A stretch of 31,036 nt of DNA from JAUUSJ01 sp051880475 (GCA_051880475.1 JBJEOA010000053.1:1-31036); one strand, 5' to 3'. Shown: positions 6,958 to 14,378, counted from the stretch's first letter. Program-made: numbers and translations. The notes: generated by a model not told the origin, from the letters alone.

Positions 6958-7461
6958 TTATTTTAGTGTGCTTTCCATTTCCTTTAATTGTTTCTTTTTT
7001 TCTTTTTGCATCTTTCTAAGCTCTCTAAAAAACTCACTAAGCATCAAAGAACATTCTTCTTGCAAAACTCCCTCTGTGAGTTCCACCTGATGATTAAACT
7101 CTTTCACCTGAAGCAAATTCAAGATAGATCCAGCACAGCCTGCCTTTGGATTTCGACTGCCAATAACAACCCGTGGAATTCTCGCCTGAACAATCGCTCC
7201 AGCGCACATCTGACATGGCTCTAATGTGATATACATCGTACAATCTTCCAATCGCCAATCACCAAGCTTCTTACTCGCTTTTGCGATAGCCAAAAGCTCC
7301 GCATGTGCCAATGTGGTCTTATTTTTATTTCTCTTATTATATGCCCTCGCAATAATTTTATCCTCATATACAATAACGCAACCAATCGGAACATCCCCTA
7401 TCAAAGCCGCTTTTCTTGCCTGCTTAATGGCCTCTCTCATATATTTTTCATCCGTTGTCAT
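6958..7461 (-). CDS. tadA: TadA tRNA adenosine deaminase, copy C
   Basis: A second complete TadA of 167 residues, with the same zinc-site motifs (HAE, PCQMC) as copy A. Apart from the last residues, where sequence after KEMES is unit-specific (TLK here, WNNYE in copy A), the proteins differ at only one position that I can see (Leu for Val in EECSxML). At the DNA level 7205-7553 is identical to 4069-4417 (349 bases), whereas the gene's 3' part carries about 15 silent differences in some 230 bases. Both copies thus appear to have been under selection. It has a strong promoter 112 bases upstream and shares a transcript with the lipoprotein gene. Confidence 0.95.
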   Translation of the reverse strand: MTTDEKYMREAIKQARKAALIGDVPIGCVIVYEDKIIARAYNKRNKNKTTLAHAELLAIAKASKKLGDWRLEDCTMYITLEPCQMCAGAIVQARIPRVVIGSRNPKAGCAGSILNLLQVKEFNHQVELTEGVLQEECSLMLSEFFRELRKMQKEKKKQLKEMESTLK

Positions 7462-7492
7462 TTTCTCTACCTCTCAAAATCTCTTTGCTCAT

Positions 7493-7545
7493 CTGTCAAA
7501 TATTAGAGAGTATTTTAACATTTCTCTTGATTTGGTGTTAATTAT
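7493..7545 (-). repeat. R element, copy 4 (type II, leader of tadA C)
   Basis: Core 7493-7521 and the type II outer part, identical to copy 2 over 53 bp. It lies within the predicted 5' leader of tadA C and encodes MLKYSLIFDR-stop upstream of the tadA ribosome site. Confidence 0.92.
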
Positions 7546-7572
7546 TTTCCTATACTTTGCAATGGTTTTATT

Positions 7573-7601
7573 CTTATAATACTCTCTTTTCTCAATTTCA
7601 A
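7573..7601 (-). promoter_or_regulatory. Promoter of tadA copy C
   Basis: On the minus strand TTGAAA (7601-7596), 17 bases, TATAAG (7578-7573): a near-consensus sigma-A promoter starting near 7566, about 105 nt before the tadA ATG. The -35 box lies inside the rsmA-like fragment. Confidence 0.75.
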
Positions 7602-7633
7602 AATATCCTGATTTAATACTATTATATTATTGT
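7593..7633 (-). pseudogene. 41-bp fragment of rsmA
   Basis: Bases 7593-7633 match rsmA at 11946-11986 at 38 of 41 positions, in the same orientation. In rsmA this stretch encodes the NVTVLNQDILKLD region. All three differences are C/T or A/G transitions. It is too short to encode anything and looks like the leftover of a former duplicate of rsmA. Confidence 0.75.
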
Positions 7634-7639
7634 GAACTA

Positions 7640-7659
7640 CTCGGCAACAAGTTACCGAG
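7640..7659 (-). terminator. Hairpin downstream of the RloB gene
   Basis: CTCGGCAAC and GTTACCGAG pair over eight to nine positions with a CUUG tetraloop in minus-strand RNA, 18 bases past the stop. There is no T-run, so it may protect the transcript 3' end instead of terminating. Confidence 0.4.
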
Positions 7660-7677
7660 AATTCCCGCCCAGAACTC

Positions 7678-8379
7678 TTAAATATTGGGTTCTTCATTAA
7701 TAATTGATTCAATAATCAATCCTACATTACTGCTGACTTTTCCTTTTATCTGGTGAATATCTTGATTAATCAACTTTTCCTGCTCAATAGCCAAAGTCAC
7801 TTTTTCTGCTAGTTTTCCAATATTTGGATTTTTCTTTGCATTAATCCCTGTTTCTTTCAAAAGAACCTTATAGGCATAACTATATTTCCTCTTCTCATCC
7901 ATACTTAAGAATTTTTCTTCATTTCCTTTAATATAATTTTCATAACTATTTTCGATATGAAGCAGTAAAAATAATTCAAATCCTGGATTTGAAACAGCAG
8001 CTATATCCGTTTCCTCAATCAAACTAATAAGTTCATCATAACCCTGAACCTTTTCTTCAAAAATATCTCCATCAAAAACGATTACCATCTTATCACGTTC
8101 TGGATCAAATTCATTTTCAGAAATTTCCTTTTGTTTCGCTGCAAACTCCACCAAATTCTTGGCAAATGACAAGTTTTTATCCTGACCTGTTTTCTCCCAA
8201 AGTCGAATATCAATTAGTGGATGAATCCCTAATTGTTTTCTTAGGTCTATAAGCTTTTCAAAGTAAAAAGTCTCTGTATTGGCTCCCTCACAAATGAAAA
8301 AATATTTTCTAAAGGGCTCCACTTGTTCCTCCTGGTCAGAGGGCCGACTATTCCAATTGGTATATGTGTGTATCGGCAT
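7678..8379 (-). CDS. RloB-family TOPRIM protein (AbiLii-like)
   Basis: A protein of 233 residues matching the RloB family (PF13707), small TOPRIM-fold putative nucleases found beside AAA ATPases in defence islands. TOPRIM residues are visible: Glu31 in FICEGANTETFYF, and the acidic pair Asp103/Asp105 in VIVFDGDIF. The family motif SNPGFELFLLLH follows at about residues 129-140. I start at 8379, seven bases after GAGGAGG; an in-frame ATG at 8385 overlaps the ATPase stop but sits one base from that site. Two bases separate it from the ATPase gene, so the pair is one operon. Lactococcal AbiL has the same pair and aborts phage infection; activity here is inferred. Confidence 0.88.
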   Translation of the reverse strand: MPIHTYTNWNSRPSDQEEQVEPFRKYFFICEGANTETFYFEKLIDLRKQLGIHPLIDIRLWEKTGQDKNLSFAKNLVEFAAKQKEISENEFDPERDKMVIVFDGDIFEEKVQGYDELISLIEETDIAAVSNPGFELFLLLHIENSYENYIKGNEEKFLSMDEKRKYSYAYKVLLKETGINAKKNPNIGKLAEKVTLAIEQEKLINQDIHQIKGKVSSNVGLIIESIINEEPNI

Positions 8380-8381
8380 AA

Positions 8382-9737
8382 TCATACCTCCTCTCGAAAG
8401 TCAAATTGCCGAAACACAGGAATCGCACCATATCTTCCTTCAAGATAGGCCTTGCTTAACTTCTTATCGTATCTTTCCTTAAATCTATCTAAGGAATAAA
8501 TCTTACTTGCATTATCAGCATCTCTCTCAACAAACCAAATTTCATCTCTTCGGAATAATTTCTGATCCATAATAGTATCTTCATGCGTTGTAAATATCAA
8601 CTGCATCCTTACTCCATTATGCACTTCCATGAACAACTTGAGAAAATGTTCTGTAAGTTTAGGATGTAAACTTCTTTCCAATTCATCAACAACAAAAACC
8701 GTATCTTGTCTTTTAGTCATAAGCATATCAATAAGATCAAATAGACGTTTTGTTCCATCAGACTCCTCAGCAAAATTAAAATCAAAAATAGACTTTCCAT
8801 GTTTTAACACTAAGGTTGTGATCTCAGGCTCAGAATTTTCCTTTATGCGAATATTAAAAAAACCATCATCAATTCTCCATGTCATTTGAATTTTAGGAAG
8901 ATTTGTCATCTGCATCTGCTTTTTCAGATGAACAAAAATATCAGACAAAACCTCGGCAGGAATCATTTTTCCCATTTCTTCAACAGTAATGACTTTTGTC
9001 TTAATTTCGCTGACACCTGTATCAAAAGTCTGAATCAATTTACTAATACTTTCTAATGACTCCGCACTATAATACGCATCTGTGTTAGATATCCCTATAC
9101 TTGGATTAATAACGATAATATTATTTATAATCCAGTTAAATGTCTGTAAAAAAAATAAAAGTTTTGAATTGGGGGCATATTTTTTTCCTCTGTTCATCTC
9201 AGTTAAAAACAATTGGGCATCATGCCCCGCAAAATCCTCAGAATATACAGCAAATCGATTTTTTTCGGCAGCAGTTGGATTCACTCCATCACCAAGTACA
9301 GGTGCATTACTTCCCTCTCTTAAAAATAAATTATGTGCAGAGCCATCTTGCATCAATTCATACATCCATTCTTCCGTTATTTTTCTCTGACTTAAAACTG
9401 CCGAAAAACCATAAGCATAAAACTTATCCTCTACTGTGAACTGAAGTTCAAAAACACTTTCTCTATTTTTATTTTCTTCCTTATTTCTACAAAAATCATT
9501 CACAGAATTAACTGGAAGTCCTTCCATAAGCACCTTCTTAATAAATCCAATCGTTATAACTAAATTAGACTTACCAGATGCATTAGCTCCATATACTACT
9601 GCATTCTTCAGCAAATTTGTCTGCTTGATTTTTAATCGGTGACTCTTATTATCCTGTATTTTACTTGAAGAGAGCATCGATAATTCTTCCTGCTTATCAA
9701 ATGATTTAAAATTTTCAACAGATATTTTAATTAACAT
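8382..9737 (-). CDS. AAA15/OLD-like ATPase (AbiLi/RloA-like)
   Basis: A 451-residue ATPase with an ABC/SMC-type head. The Walker A is GANASGKS (residues 50-57), typical of the AAA15 group. A signature-like ESDGTKRLFDL precedes the Walker B VFVVDELERSLHP (Asp351, Glu352), and the switch histidine is His385 in FTTHEDTIMD. The middle 200 residues between Walker A and the signature are an insert of variable type. Together with the RloB gene downstream it forms an AbiL-like pair, where the ATPase is thought to sense infection and license the TOPRIM effector. No membrane segments, so it is not a transporter ATPase. It has its own near-perfect promoter, and GGGAG lies ten bases before the ATG. Confidence 0.9.
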   Translation of the reverse strand: MLIKISVENFKSFDKQEELSMLSSSKIQDNKSHRLKIKQTNLLKNAVVYGANASGKSNLVITIGFIKKVLMEGLPVNSVNDFCRNKEENKNRESVFELQFTVEDKFYAYGFSAVLSQRKITEEWMYELMQDGSAHNLFLREGSNAPVLGDGVNPTAAEKNRFAVYSEDFAGHDAQLFLTEMNRGKKYAPNSKLLFFLQTFNWIINNIIVINPSIGISNTDAYYSAESLESISKLIQTFDTGVSEIKTKVITVEEMGKMIPAEVLSDIFVHLKKQMQMTNLPKIQMTWRIDDGFFNIRIKENSEPEITTLVLKHGKSIFDFNFAEESDGTKRLFDLIDMLMTKRQDTVFVVDELERSLHPKLTEHFLKLFMEVHNGVRMQLIFTTHEDTIMDQKLFRRDEIWFVERDADNASKIYSLDRFKERYDKKLSKAYLEGRYGAIPVFRQFDFREEV

Positions 9738-9841
9738 TGTCTACTGTCTCCCTTTCTTTTTTATCTGTTATTCTATTAAACATATCTGTAAATATATTTA
9801 ACTACTTAATAACTGCTCCTTTTACCAGAGTTTAGGCTTTC

Positions 9842-9870
9842 ATTATATCCCTATTGGGTGCAAATTTCAA
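9842..9870 (-). promoter_or_regulatory. Promoter of the AbiL-like operon
   Basis: On the minus strand TTGAAA (9870-9865), 17 bases, TATAAT (9847-9842), with a start near 9835 and a leader of about 98 nt. The strength suggests constitutive expression. Confidence 0.82.
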
Positions 9871-9881
9871 TATTTAAATAT

Positions 9882-9908
9882 TTATTTAGAGATTTTTTCT
9901 CTAAATAA
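9882..9908. repeat. 11-bp AT-rich hairpin upstream of the AbiL-like promoter
   Basis: TTATTTAGAGA (9882-9892) and TCTCTAAATAA (9898-9908) form a perfect 11-bp stem with a T5 loop, next to an AATATTTAAATATT palindrome. It lies 12 bases upstream of the -35 box and could bind a regulator or be a relic terminator. Confidence 0.5.
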
Positions 9909-9936
9909 TAATATATTATATACCATAGGTGGTACA

Positions 9937-10006
9937 GCGAGAAAAATGGGGTATTTTCTTGAAAACGCAGCGTGTTTAAAAAGAAAATACCCCATTTCAT
10001 TCTCGC
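9937..10006 (-). terminator. Long terminator hairpin before the AbiL-like operon
   Basis: Arms 9937-9960 and 9981-10006 pair along about 24 bp with one 2-nt bulge; the GGGGTATTTTCTT core is perfect. On the minus strand the second arm runs ACCCCATTTTTCTC, giving a T-run for termination of the upstream gene. It insulates the AbiL-like operon from it. This and the two items above account for most of the 309-base gap 9738-10046. Confidence 0.7.
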
Positions 10007-10046
10007 ATTTCTCCCTTTCTTATTCTTCCCTCGTCTCTCTCAAAAT

Positions 10047-11336
10047 CTACTTAATCGGCGTCACCCAGTACCCAAAACTCCCTGTCTTATACTTTTTGCT
10101 CTCTGTCGGAATAAAACAATAAAACTGAAAAAGTGATGCCAAATACCTTTCCTTGCTATCAAAAATTCCAGGAATTCCAATAACTCTCTGCCAAGAGCCA
10201 TCCTGTTTTTTTTGTTTTCCTAAAAGCAAATAATGATATTGCTCAAAGCGATATAAAAGCAAACGATTGCTTCGAAGCCACCAGTTCACCGTATTCATTT
10301 TCCCAATATCCCTTGGCATAATCTTTACACAGTCATTTAAATCTTCCGAATCAATATCTTGAATTTTTGGATAATCCCGAAACATAAGTTCTATCTCATC
10401 TCTCTCATCTCTCTCATCGCTCTCTTGCATATGTATCATCGAAATAGCAGTTTTTTTCGTCTGAGAATTTTTTTCCTGCTCTCTACTTTTTTCTCTCTCT
10501 GTCTCCTTTAGAGAAATCACTTTTTTAGTATTCGCTGTATTTTTATTCACTTCCTCAACTATTTCCTTATTTTTATCAGAATTTTTTATCTTGGAATTCA
10601 CTTTGGAAATTGAATTCGATTTAGAAATTGAATCCACTTTAGAAATTGAATCCAATTTAGACGCTGAATTCGATTTAGACGCTAAATTCGATTTAGAAAT
10701 TTTTCCAGAATTTTGTATTTCTTTTTCTATTTTCTCTACTTTTTTATCTATTTTCTTTTCTATTTTTTCTACATTCTTATCTATTTTCTTTTTTACTTCT
10801 TCACTCATCTGTTCTCTTATCCTTTGAGTCGCACTCTCCAATCCCTTAGAAGTAACAGTTTGTGTCGGCAAAAAATTAATTTCATTTCTATCACTTTTTA
10901 TGTCGTTTCTTCTTTTTTCCTTCTCTATCTTATCGTCCTTTTTCTGCTCCAAAATAAATTGCTCCACCTCAATTTTTTTATCATCCCACTCCGTTCCATA
11001 GCTCATCTCACGACTATAATAGAGCAACATTCCGTGCATATCATCGATATCTTCTCCATTTTTGAAAATCTCTCTCTCAAGAAAAGCTCTCTTATACTCA
11101 CAACTTCCTTCCCTTAAGACAATATTATCCACAAAAATGCCGTATAATTTTCCATTTTTGTGGATATAAAAATAAACTCGAAGCATCAAATCTTCTATCT
11201 GTTTTTTATCTTTTATGTTTAAAACTATTTTAAGACGGTCTTGCGCTTTTTGTACACGAACAAAACCGACATTTTCTCCTCTTTTTCCATTCTTATATTG
11301 ATATAAATAAGAGACAATTCGTCTATAATCTGCCAT
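10047..11336 (-). CDS. Conserved Lachnospiraceae protein with long repetitive linker (DUF6128-like)
   Basis: A 429-residue protein. The N-terminal 130 residues (starting MADYRRIVSYLYQYKNGKRG) are globular with many beta-strands. A charged linker follows, including Lys/Glu-rich coiled-coil repeats (KKIDKNVEKIEK type) and a run of Ser-Lys hexapeptides. The C-terminal 95 residues contain PWWLRSN-like and LASLFQFYCFIPTE segments and end GYWVTPIK. The two ends resemble a family seen in Lachnospiraceae (DUF6128, from memory and so only moderately sure). No signal peptide or membrane segment is present. It begins 66 bases after rsmA and may be cotranscribed with it. The linker is encoded by a tandem 18-bp DNA repeat, so its length may vary between strains. 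Function unknown. Confidence 0.8.
   Translation of the reverse strand: MADYRRIVSYLYQYKNGKRGENVGFVRVQKAQDRLKIVLNIKDKKQIEDLMLRVYFYIHKNGKLYGIFVDNIVLREGSCEYKRAFLEREIFKNGEDIDDMHGMLLYYSREMSYGTEWDDKKIEVEQFILEQKKDDKIEKEKRRNDIKSDRNEINFLPTQTVTSKGLESATQRIREQMSEEVKKKIDKNVEKIEKKIDKKVEKIEKEIQNSGKISKSNLASKSNSASKLDSISKVDSISKSNSISKVNSKIKNSDKNKEIVEEVNKNTANTKKVISLKETEREKSREQEKNSQTKKTAISMIHMQESDERDERDEIELMFRDYPKIQDIDSEDLNDCVKIMPRDIGKMNTVNWWLRSNRLLLYRFEQYHYLLLGKQKKQDGSWQRVIGIPGIFDSKERYLASLFQFYCFIPTESKKYKTGSFGYWVTPIK
10591..10700 (-). repeat. Tandem 18-bp repeats inside the linker gene
   Basis: About six imperfect copies of an 18-bp unit (GAAATTGAATTCGATTTA-like on the plus strand) encode the Ser-Lys-rich hexapeptide run (SISKVD, SISKSN and similar). 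A second, Lys-rich 33-bp repeat follows at roughly 10725-10800. Confidence 0.85.
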
Positions 11337-11402
11337 AGAAACACTTCCCTTTTTTGATTAGTATATTCTATGGTAAATAAAAATATAACTTATAATTTAT
11401 CT

Positions 11403-12260
11403 TTACATGAGCAAATCACTAAGGGCCGCAAACTGCTCCAAAGTGAGCTTCTCCCCTCGAATTGTAGGAGAAATTCCAAGTTGTTCTAAAGCATTTATCA
11501 CCTGCTCTTTTGTGATTGAAAGTTCCTGTGAATTCACTAAGCCATTTTGCAGCGTCTTTCTTCTCTGATTAAAAGAAGCTCGGATAATCTGGAACATAAA
11601 TTTCTCATCCTTTACCTGAACTGGCTTTTCTTTATGCTTTTTAAGACAAATAACTGCTGAACCAACTTTTGGTCTTGGCATAAAACAGTTTGCCGGTACA
11701 TTTGCCGCAATATACGGACTCGCATAATACTGAACCGCAAGCGATAATGCACCGTATTCTTTTGTCCCAGGCTCCGCCTGCATACGAAGCGCCACCTCTT
11801 TTTGCACCATCACTGTCATATTTTCAATTGGAAGCCCACTCTCAAAAAGCTGCATAATAATCGGAGTTGTGATATAGTAAGGCAGATTTGCCACTACTTT
11901 AATCGGTCTTCCCTCGGCATATGTCTCAAAAAACTCACCAAAATCCAATTTCAAAATATCCTGATTTAATACTGTTACATTATCGTATTCCGAGAGTGTA
12001 TCTTTTAAAATGGGAATCAGTTTTTTATCAATCTCAACTGCTATGACTTTTTTTGCTCCTTCCGCTAAATACTGTGTCATCGTTCCAATTCCCGGTCCAA
12101 CTTCCAACACGATATCCTCCTTATTGATATCTGCTGCCCTCATAATTTTATCTAAAACATGCCCATCAATTAAAAAATTTTGTCCAAATTTCTTTTGAAA
12201 GGCAAACTCATATTTCTTTATAATCTCTATCGTCCTCTGTGGATGACTTAATTTTTCCAT
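11403..12260 (-). CDS. rsmA: RsmA (KsgA), 16S rRNA dimethyladenosine transferase
   Basis: Uses S-adenosylmethionine to dimethylate the two adjacent adenosines (A1518 and A1519 in E. coli numbering) in helix 45 of 16S rRNA, a late step in 30S assembly. The 285-residue protein has the FGQNFL motif near the N-terminus, the SAM-binding loop VLEVGPGIGTMT, the acidic VEIDKKL, and the catalytic NLPYYITTPI. The C-terminal domain with RRKTLQNGL is complete. It starts 17 bases after tatD, a pairing common in Firmicutes, so both are probably on one transcript. A 41-bp fragment of this gene lies at 7593-7633. Confidence 0.97.
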   Translation of the reverse strand: MEKLSHPQRTIEIIKKYEFAFQKKFGQNFLIDGHVLDKIMRAADINKEDIVLEVGPGIGTMTQYLAEGAKKVIAVEIDKKLIPILKDTLSEYDNVTVLNQDILKLDFGEFFETYAEGRPIKVVANLPYYITTPIIMQLFESGLPIENMTVMVQKEVALRMQAEPGTKEYGALSLAVQYYASPYIAANVPANCFMPRPKVGSAVICLKKHKEKPVQVKDEKFMFQIIRASFNQRRKTLQNGLVNSQELSITKEQVINALEQLGISPTIRGEKLTLEQFAALSDLLM

Positions 12261-12277
12261 AAAATTCTATTCCTTCT

Positions 12278-13051
12278 TTATTCTCTTTCAATTCCATACA
12301 TCTTCATTGCATTTTGCTTTGTCAGCTCACCGGCCTCTTCCACCGTAATTCCCTTTATCTGTGCCATTTTTTCAAGCACATAAGTCAAATACAAAGAACA
12401 ATTTCTTCTTCCGCGAAATGGCTCTGGAGCAAGATATGGACAGTCTGTCTCTAATAAAACACGGTCCATTGGAACATATTCCATCACTTCTTTTAGTTTC
12501 TTTCCATTTTTAAATGTGAGTACACCTCCGATACCGATATAAAATCCCATATCTAAAAATTTTCTCGCCATCTCCTTTGTATAAGAAAAACAGTGAACAA
12601 CGCCTCCCACCTGCTCAGCGTGACACGACTTCATAATCTCATACGTATCATACGCCGCTTCTCTGCTGTGAATGACCATCGGAAGTTTTACTTCCTTAGC
12701 AAGTTCAATCTGTCTTGCAAACCATTTTTCCTGAATTTCTCTTGACGGCTCATCATAGTGATAATCCATACCAATCTCACCGATTGCCACAATTTTCTCA
12801 AGCTTACTCCACTCGCGAAGCGTATCGATATCCGCCTCTGTCATCTTCCCAACTTCATTTGGGTGAACTCCCACTGCCCCATAAAAAAATGGATATTTCT
12901 CTGTAAGTTCAATCGTATTTTTTGAAGTTCTCATATCTGCACCGATATTTACTACATAGTCAATTCCATTTTCTGGGAAACTGGCAATCAGCTCTTGTCT
13001 ATCTTCGTCAAACCAATCATCATCATAATGTGCATGACTGTCAAAAATCAT
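12278..13051 (-). CDS. tatD: TatD-family metal-dependent DNase
   Basis: A 257-residue amidohydrolase-fold enzyme of the TatD family, metal-dependent 3'-5' exonucleases linked to DNA repair and degradation. Metal ligands can be placed: His6 and His8 in FDSHAHYDD, the Glu of AIGEIGMDYH, His of PMVIHSREA, His of GVVHCFSY and Asp of LLETDCPYLAP. The family tail GRRNCSLY is present in the 3' part. A purine-rich ribosome site precedes the ATG. It leads the tatD-rsmA pair. In Clostridia it often follows metG; here a sugar kinase has come between them. Confidence 0.95.
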   Translation of the reverse strand: MIFDSHAHYDDDWFDEDRQELIASFPENGIDYVVNIGADMRTSKNTIELTEKYPFFYGAVGVHPNEVGKMTEADIDTLREWSKLEKIVAIGEIGMDYHYDEPSREIQEKWFARQIELAKEVKLPMVIHSREAAYDTYEIMKSCHAEQVGGVVHCFSYTKEMARKFLDMGFYIGIGGVLTFKNGKKLKEVMEYVPMDRVLLETDCPYLAPEPFRGRRNCSLYLTYVLEKMAQIKGITVEEAGELTKQNAMKMYGIERE

Positions 13052-13145
13052 CTCTCTTCTTCCCTTCTCTCATTTACTCTTAAATATAAAATAGTATTAC
13101 GTAAACCATTGCTTTATTTTCTAGAGCTTAAGTTTTATACTGTGA

Positions 13146-13253
13146 AAAATGAGGCTGTTGCAAAATAGAAACCCTCAGCAAGATATTCTACTAACTATTT
13201 TTCATCGTATTCCTATCTTGTGTAAACATTTCCTTTTGTGACAGCCTCATTTT
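13146..13253 (-). terminator. GAGGCTGT-type terminator after the sugar kinase
   Basis: A 20-bp stem (13146-13165 with 13234-13253, two G-U pairs) holds a roughly 68-nt loop that contains its own CAAGATA/TATCTTG stem. The minus-strand arm ends CAGCCTCATTTTT. The GAGGCTGT...CAAAA stem is shared with the element at 27354-27444. Confidence 0.75.
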
Positions 13254-13263
13254 ATTTTAGTTT

Positions 13264-14232
13264 TTATGCATTTGCGATAATCTCTTCTACCTGTGCTCTC
13301 TCAGGCATGGACTTAATTGCACCTTTTCTTGTTGTAACAATATAAGCTGCTGCATTTGCAAATGTAAGCATCTCTTCTAACTGCTCTTTTGTAAGGTTCT
13401 CGATACCATTTTCCAAAACGTAATTAATTACACTTGCGCAGAATGTATCTCCGGCACCTGTTGTCTCGATTGTTCCCCCAAGCAAGAAACTTGGCTTAAA
13501 TGCAACGATATCTTTGTAGAAGCAGTAGCTTCCGTTAGCTCCAGCTGTTACATCAAAAATCTTGATATTAGGATTTTGCTCTCTCAAAATCTTAGCGCCT
13601 TCTGCGATATCAGCTGTGCCTGTCATAAACTCAAGCTCTTCCTCAGAAATCTTTAAGATATCACATTTTGACAAACCATAAGTAATTTTCTCTTTTGCTT
13701 TGTCTAAGGAATCCCATAGAGGTGGACGTAGGTTAGGGTCGAAAGAAATAATCATTCCTTCTTCTTTTGCTGCGTCAATTGCCTTAATTGTAGCCGCCTC
13801 TACCTCAGGATCTGTCATAGAAAGTGTTCCAAAATGGAAAACTTTTGCAGATTTCACTAAATCTGTAGAAACCTCATCTGCTGTCAACATCATATCTGCA
13901 CCTGGTTTGCGATAGAAAGAAAAGTCTCTATCACCATTTGGAAATGTATGAACAAGTGCTAATGTCGTATTATAATTAGGATCTAAAATTAATCCCTCTA
14001 CATCAATTCCTACATCTACTAATGTTTGCTTTAATGTTTTACCAAATTGGTCCTCTCCAACTTTACCAACAAATGCTGTCTTCTTGCCCATTTTATTAAG
14101 AAGTGCAAGCACATTACAAGGTGCTCCGCCTGGGTTAGCCTCAAACATAGGATTTCCCTGCTCGCTATACCCGTTAAGAGTAAAGTCAATTAATAATTCT
14201 CCTAATGCAACTACATCAAATTTTTTGTCCAT
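13264..14232 (-). CDS. PfkB-family sugar kinase, probably fructokinase
   Basis: A 322-residue ribokinase-fold kinase that phosphorylates a sugar with ATP. Both PfkB signatures are present: the N-terminal GGAPCNVLALLNKMG with AFVGKVGEDQFGK, and the C-terminal ETTGAGDTFCAS in which Asp262 is the catalytic base. The sequence is closest in feel to clostridial fructokinases (ScrK type), for example NPGGAPCN and ADMMLT, but ribokinase or 2-keto-3-deoxygluconate kinase cannot be excluded by eye. It stands alone between metG and tatD, with its own promoter, a dyad at the transcript start and a long terminator, so it is an independently regulated insertion in a core-gene run. Confidence 0.88.
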   Translation of the reverse strand: MDKKFDVVALGELLIDFTLNGYSEQGNPMFEANPGGAPCNVLALLNKMGKKTAFVGKVGEDQFGKTLKQTLVDVGIDVEGLILDPNYNTTLALVHTFPNGDRDFSFYRKPGADMMLTADEVSTDLVKSAKVFHFGTLSMTDPEVEAATIKAIDAAKEEGMIISFDPNLRPPLWDSLDKAKEKITYGLSKCDILKISEEELEFMTGTADIAEGAKILREQNPNIKIFDVTAGANGSYCFYKDIVAFKPSFLLGGTIETTGAGDTFCASVINYVLENGIENLTKEQLEEMLTFANAAAYIVTTRKGAIKSMPERAQVEEIIANA

Positions 14233-14269
14233 TTTTGTTGTTCTCCCTTCTAAGGTAGTTTTGATAGAT

Positions 14270-14305
14270 TGCCAATTTTTCTCCCAAAAATTGACATTTA
14301 TTATA
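14270..14305 (-). promoter_or_regulatory. Sugar-kinase promoter with operator-like dyad
   Basis: A TATAAT -10 reads on the minus strand at 14305-14300, although the -35 is weak. An 11-bp dyad with one mismatch (14270-14280 and 14286-14296, spacer of five) begins four bases after the -10 and covers the expected start. Its position suits a repressor site; a leader hairpin is the alternative. Confidence 0.5.
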
Positions 14306-14378
14306 AAGGAATGTCACAGATAAGAAATGTCCAACCCACAAAAACATTACTCTGTGAATTCTCCTCTCTCAACTTATC

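Noticed and set aside
3816..7461. The duplicate TadA proteins as deaminase toxins with adjacent immunity genes.
   Set aside because: Both have the full canonical tRNA-deaminase motifs, normal length, no export signal and silent-site-dominated divergence, which fits the housekeeping enzyme.
8382..9737. The ATPase as the missing subunit of the sugar ABC importer.
   Set aside because: Its Walker A (GANASGKS) and large insert are of the AAA15/OLD type, and it is paired with RloB far from the sugar operon.
9926..9945. GGTGGTACAGCGAG resembles the T-box antiterminator motif GGTGGTACCGCG.
   Set aside because: It reads on the plus strand with no plus-strand gene downstream, the rest of a T-box leader is missing, and the bases are part of the minus-strand terminator region.
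10591..10800. Regular repeats that might be a CRISPR array.
   Set aside because: The units are 18 and 33 bp, directly adjacent without spacers and in frame inside a coding region.
13146..13253. An insertion-sequence end or complete mobile element.
   Set aside because: There is no transposase frame and no visible target-site duplication; the position after a stop codon and the T-run fit a terminator better.
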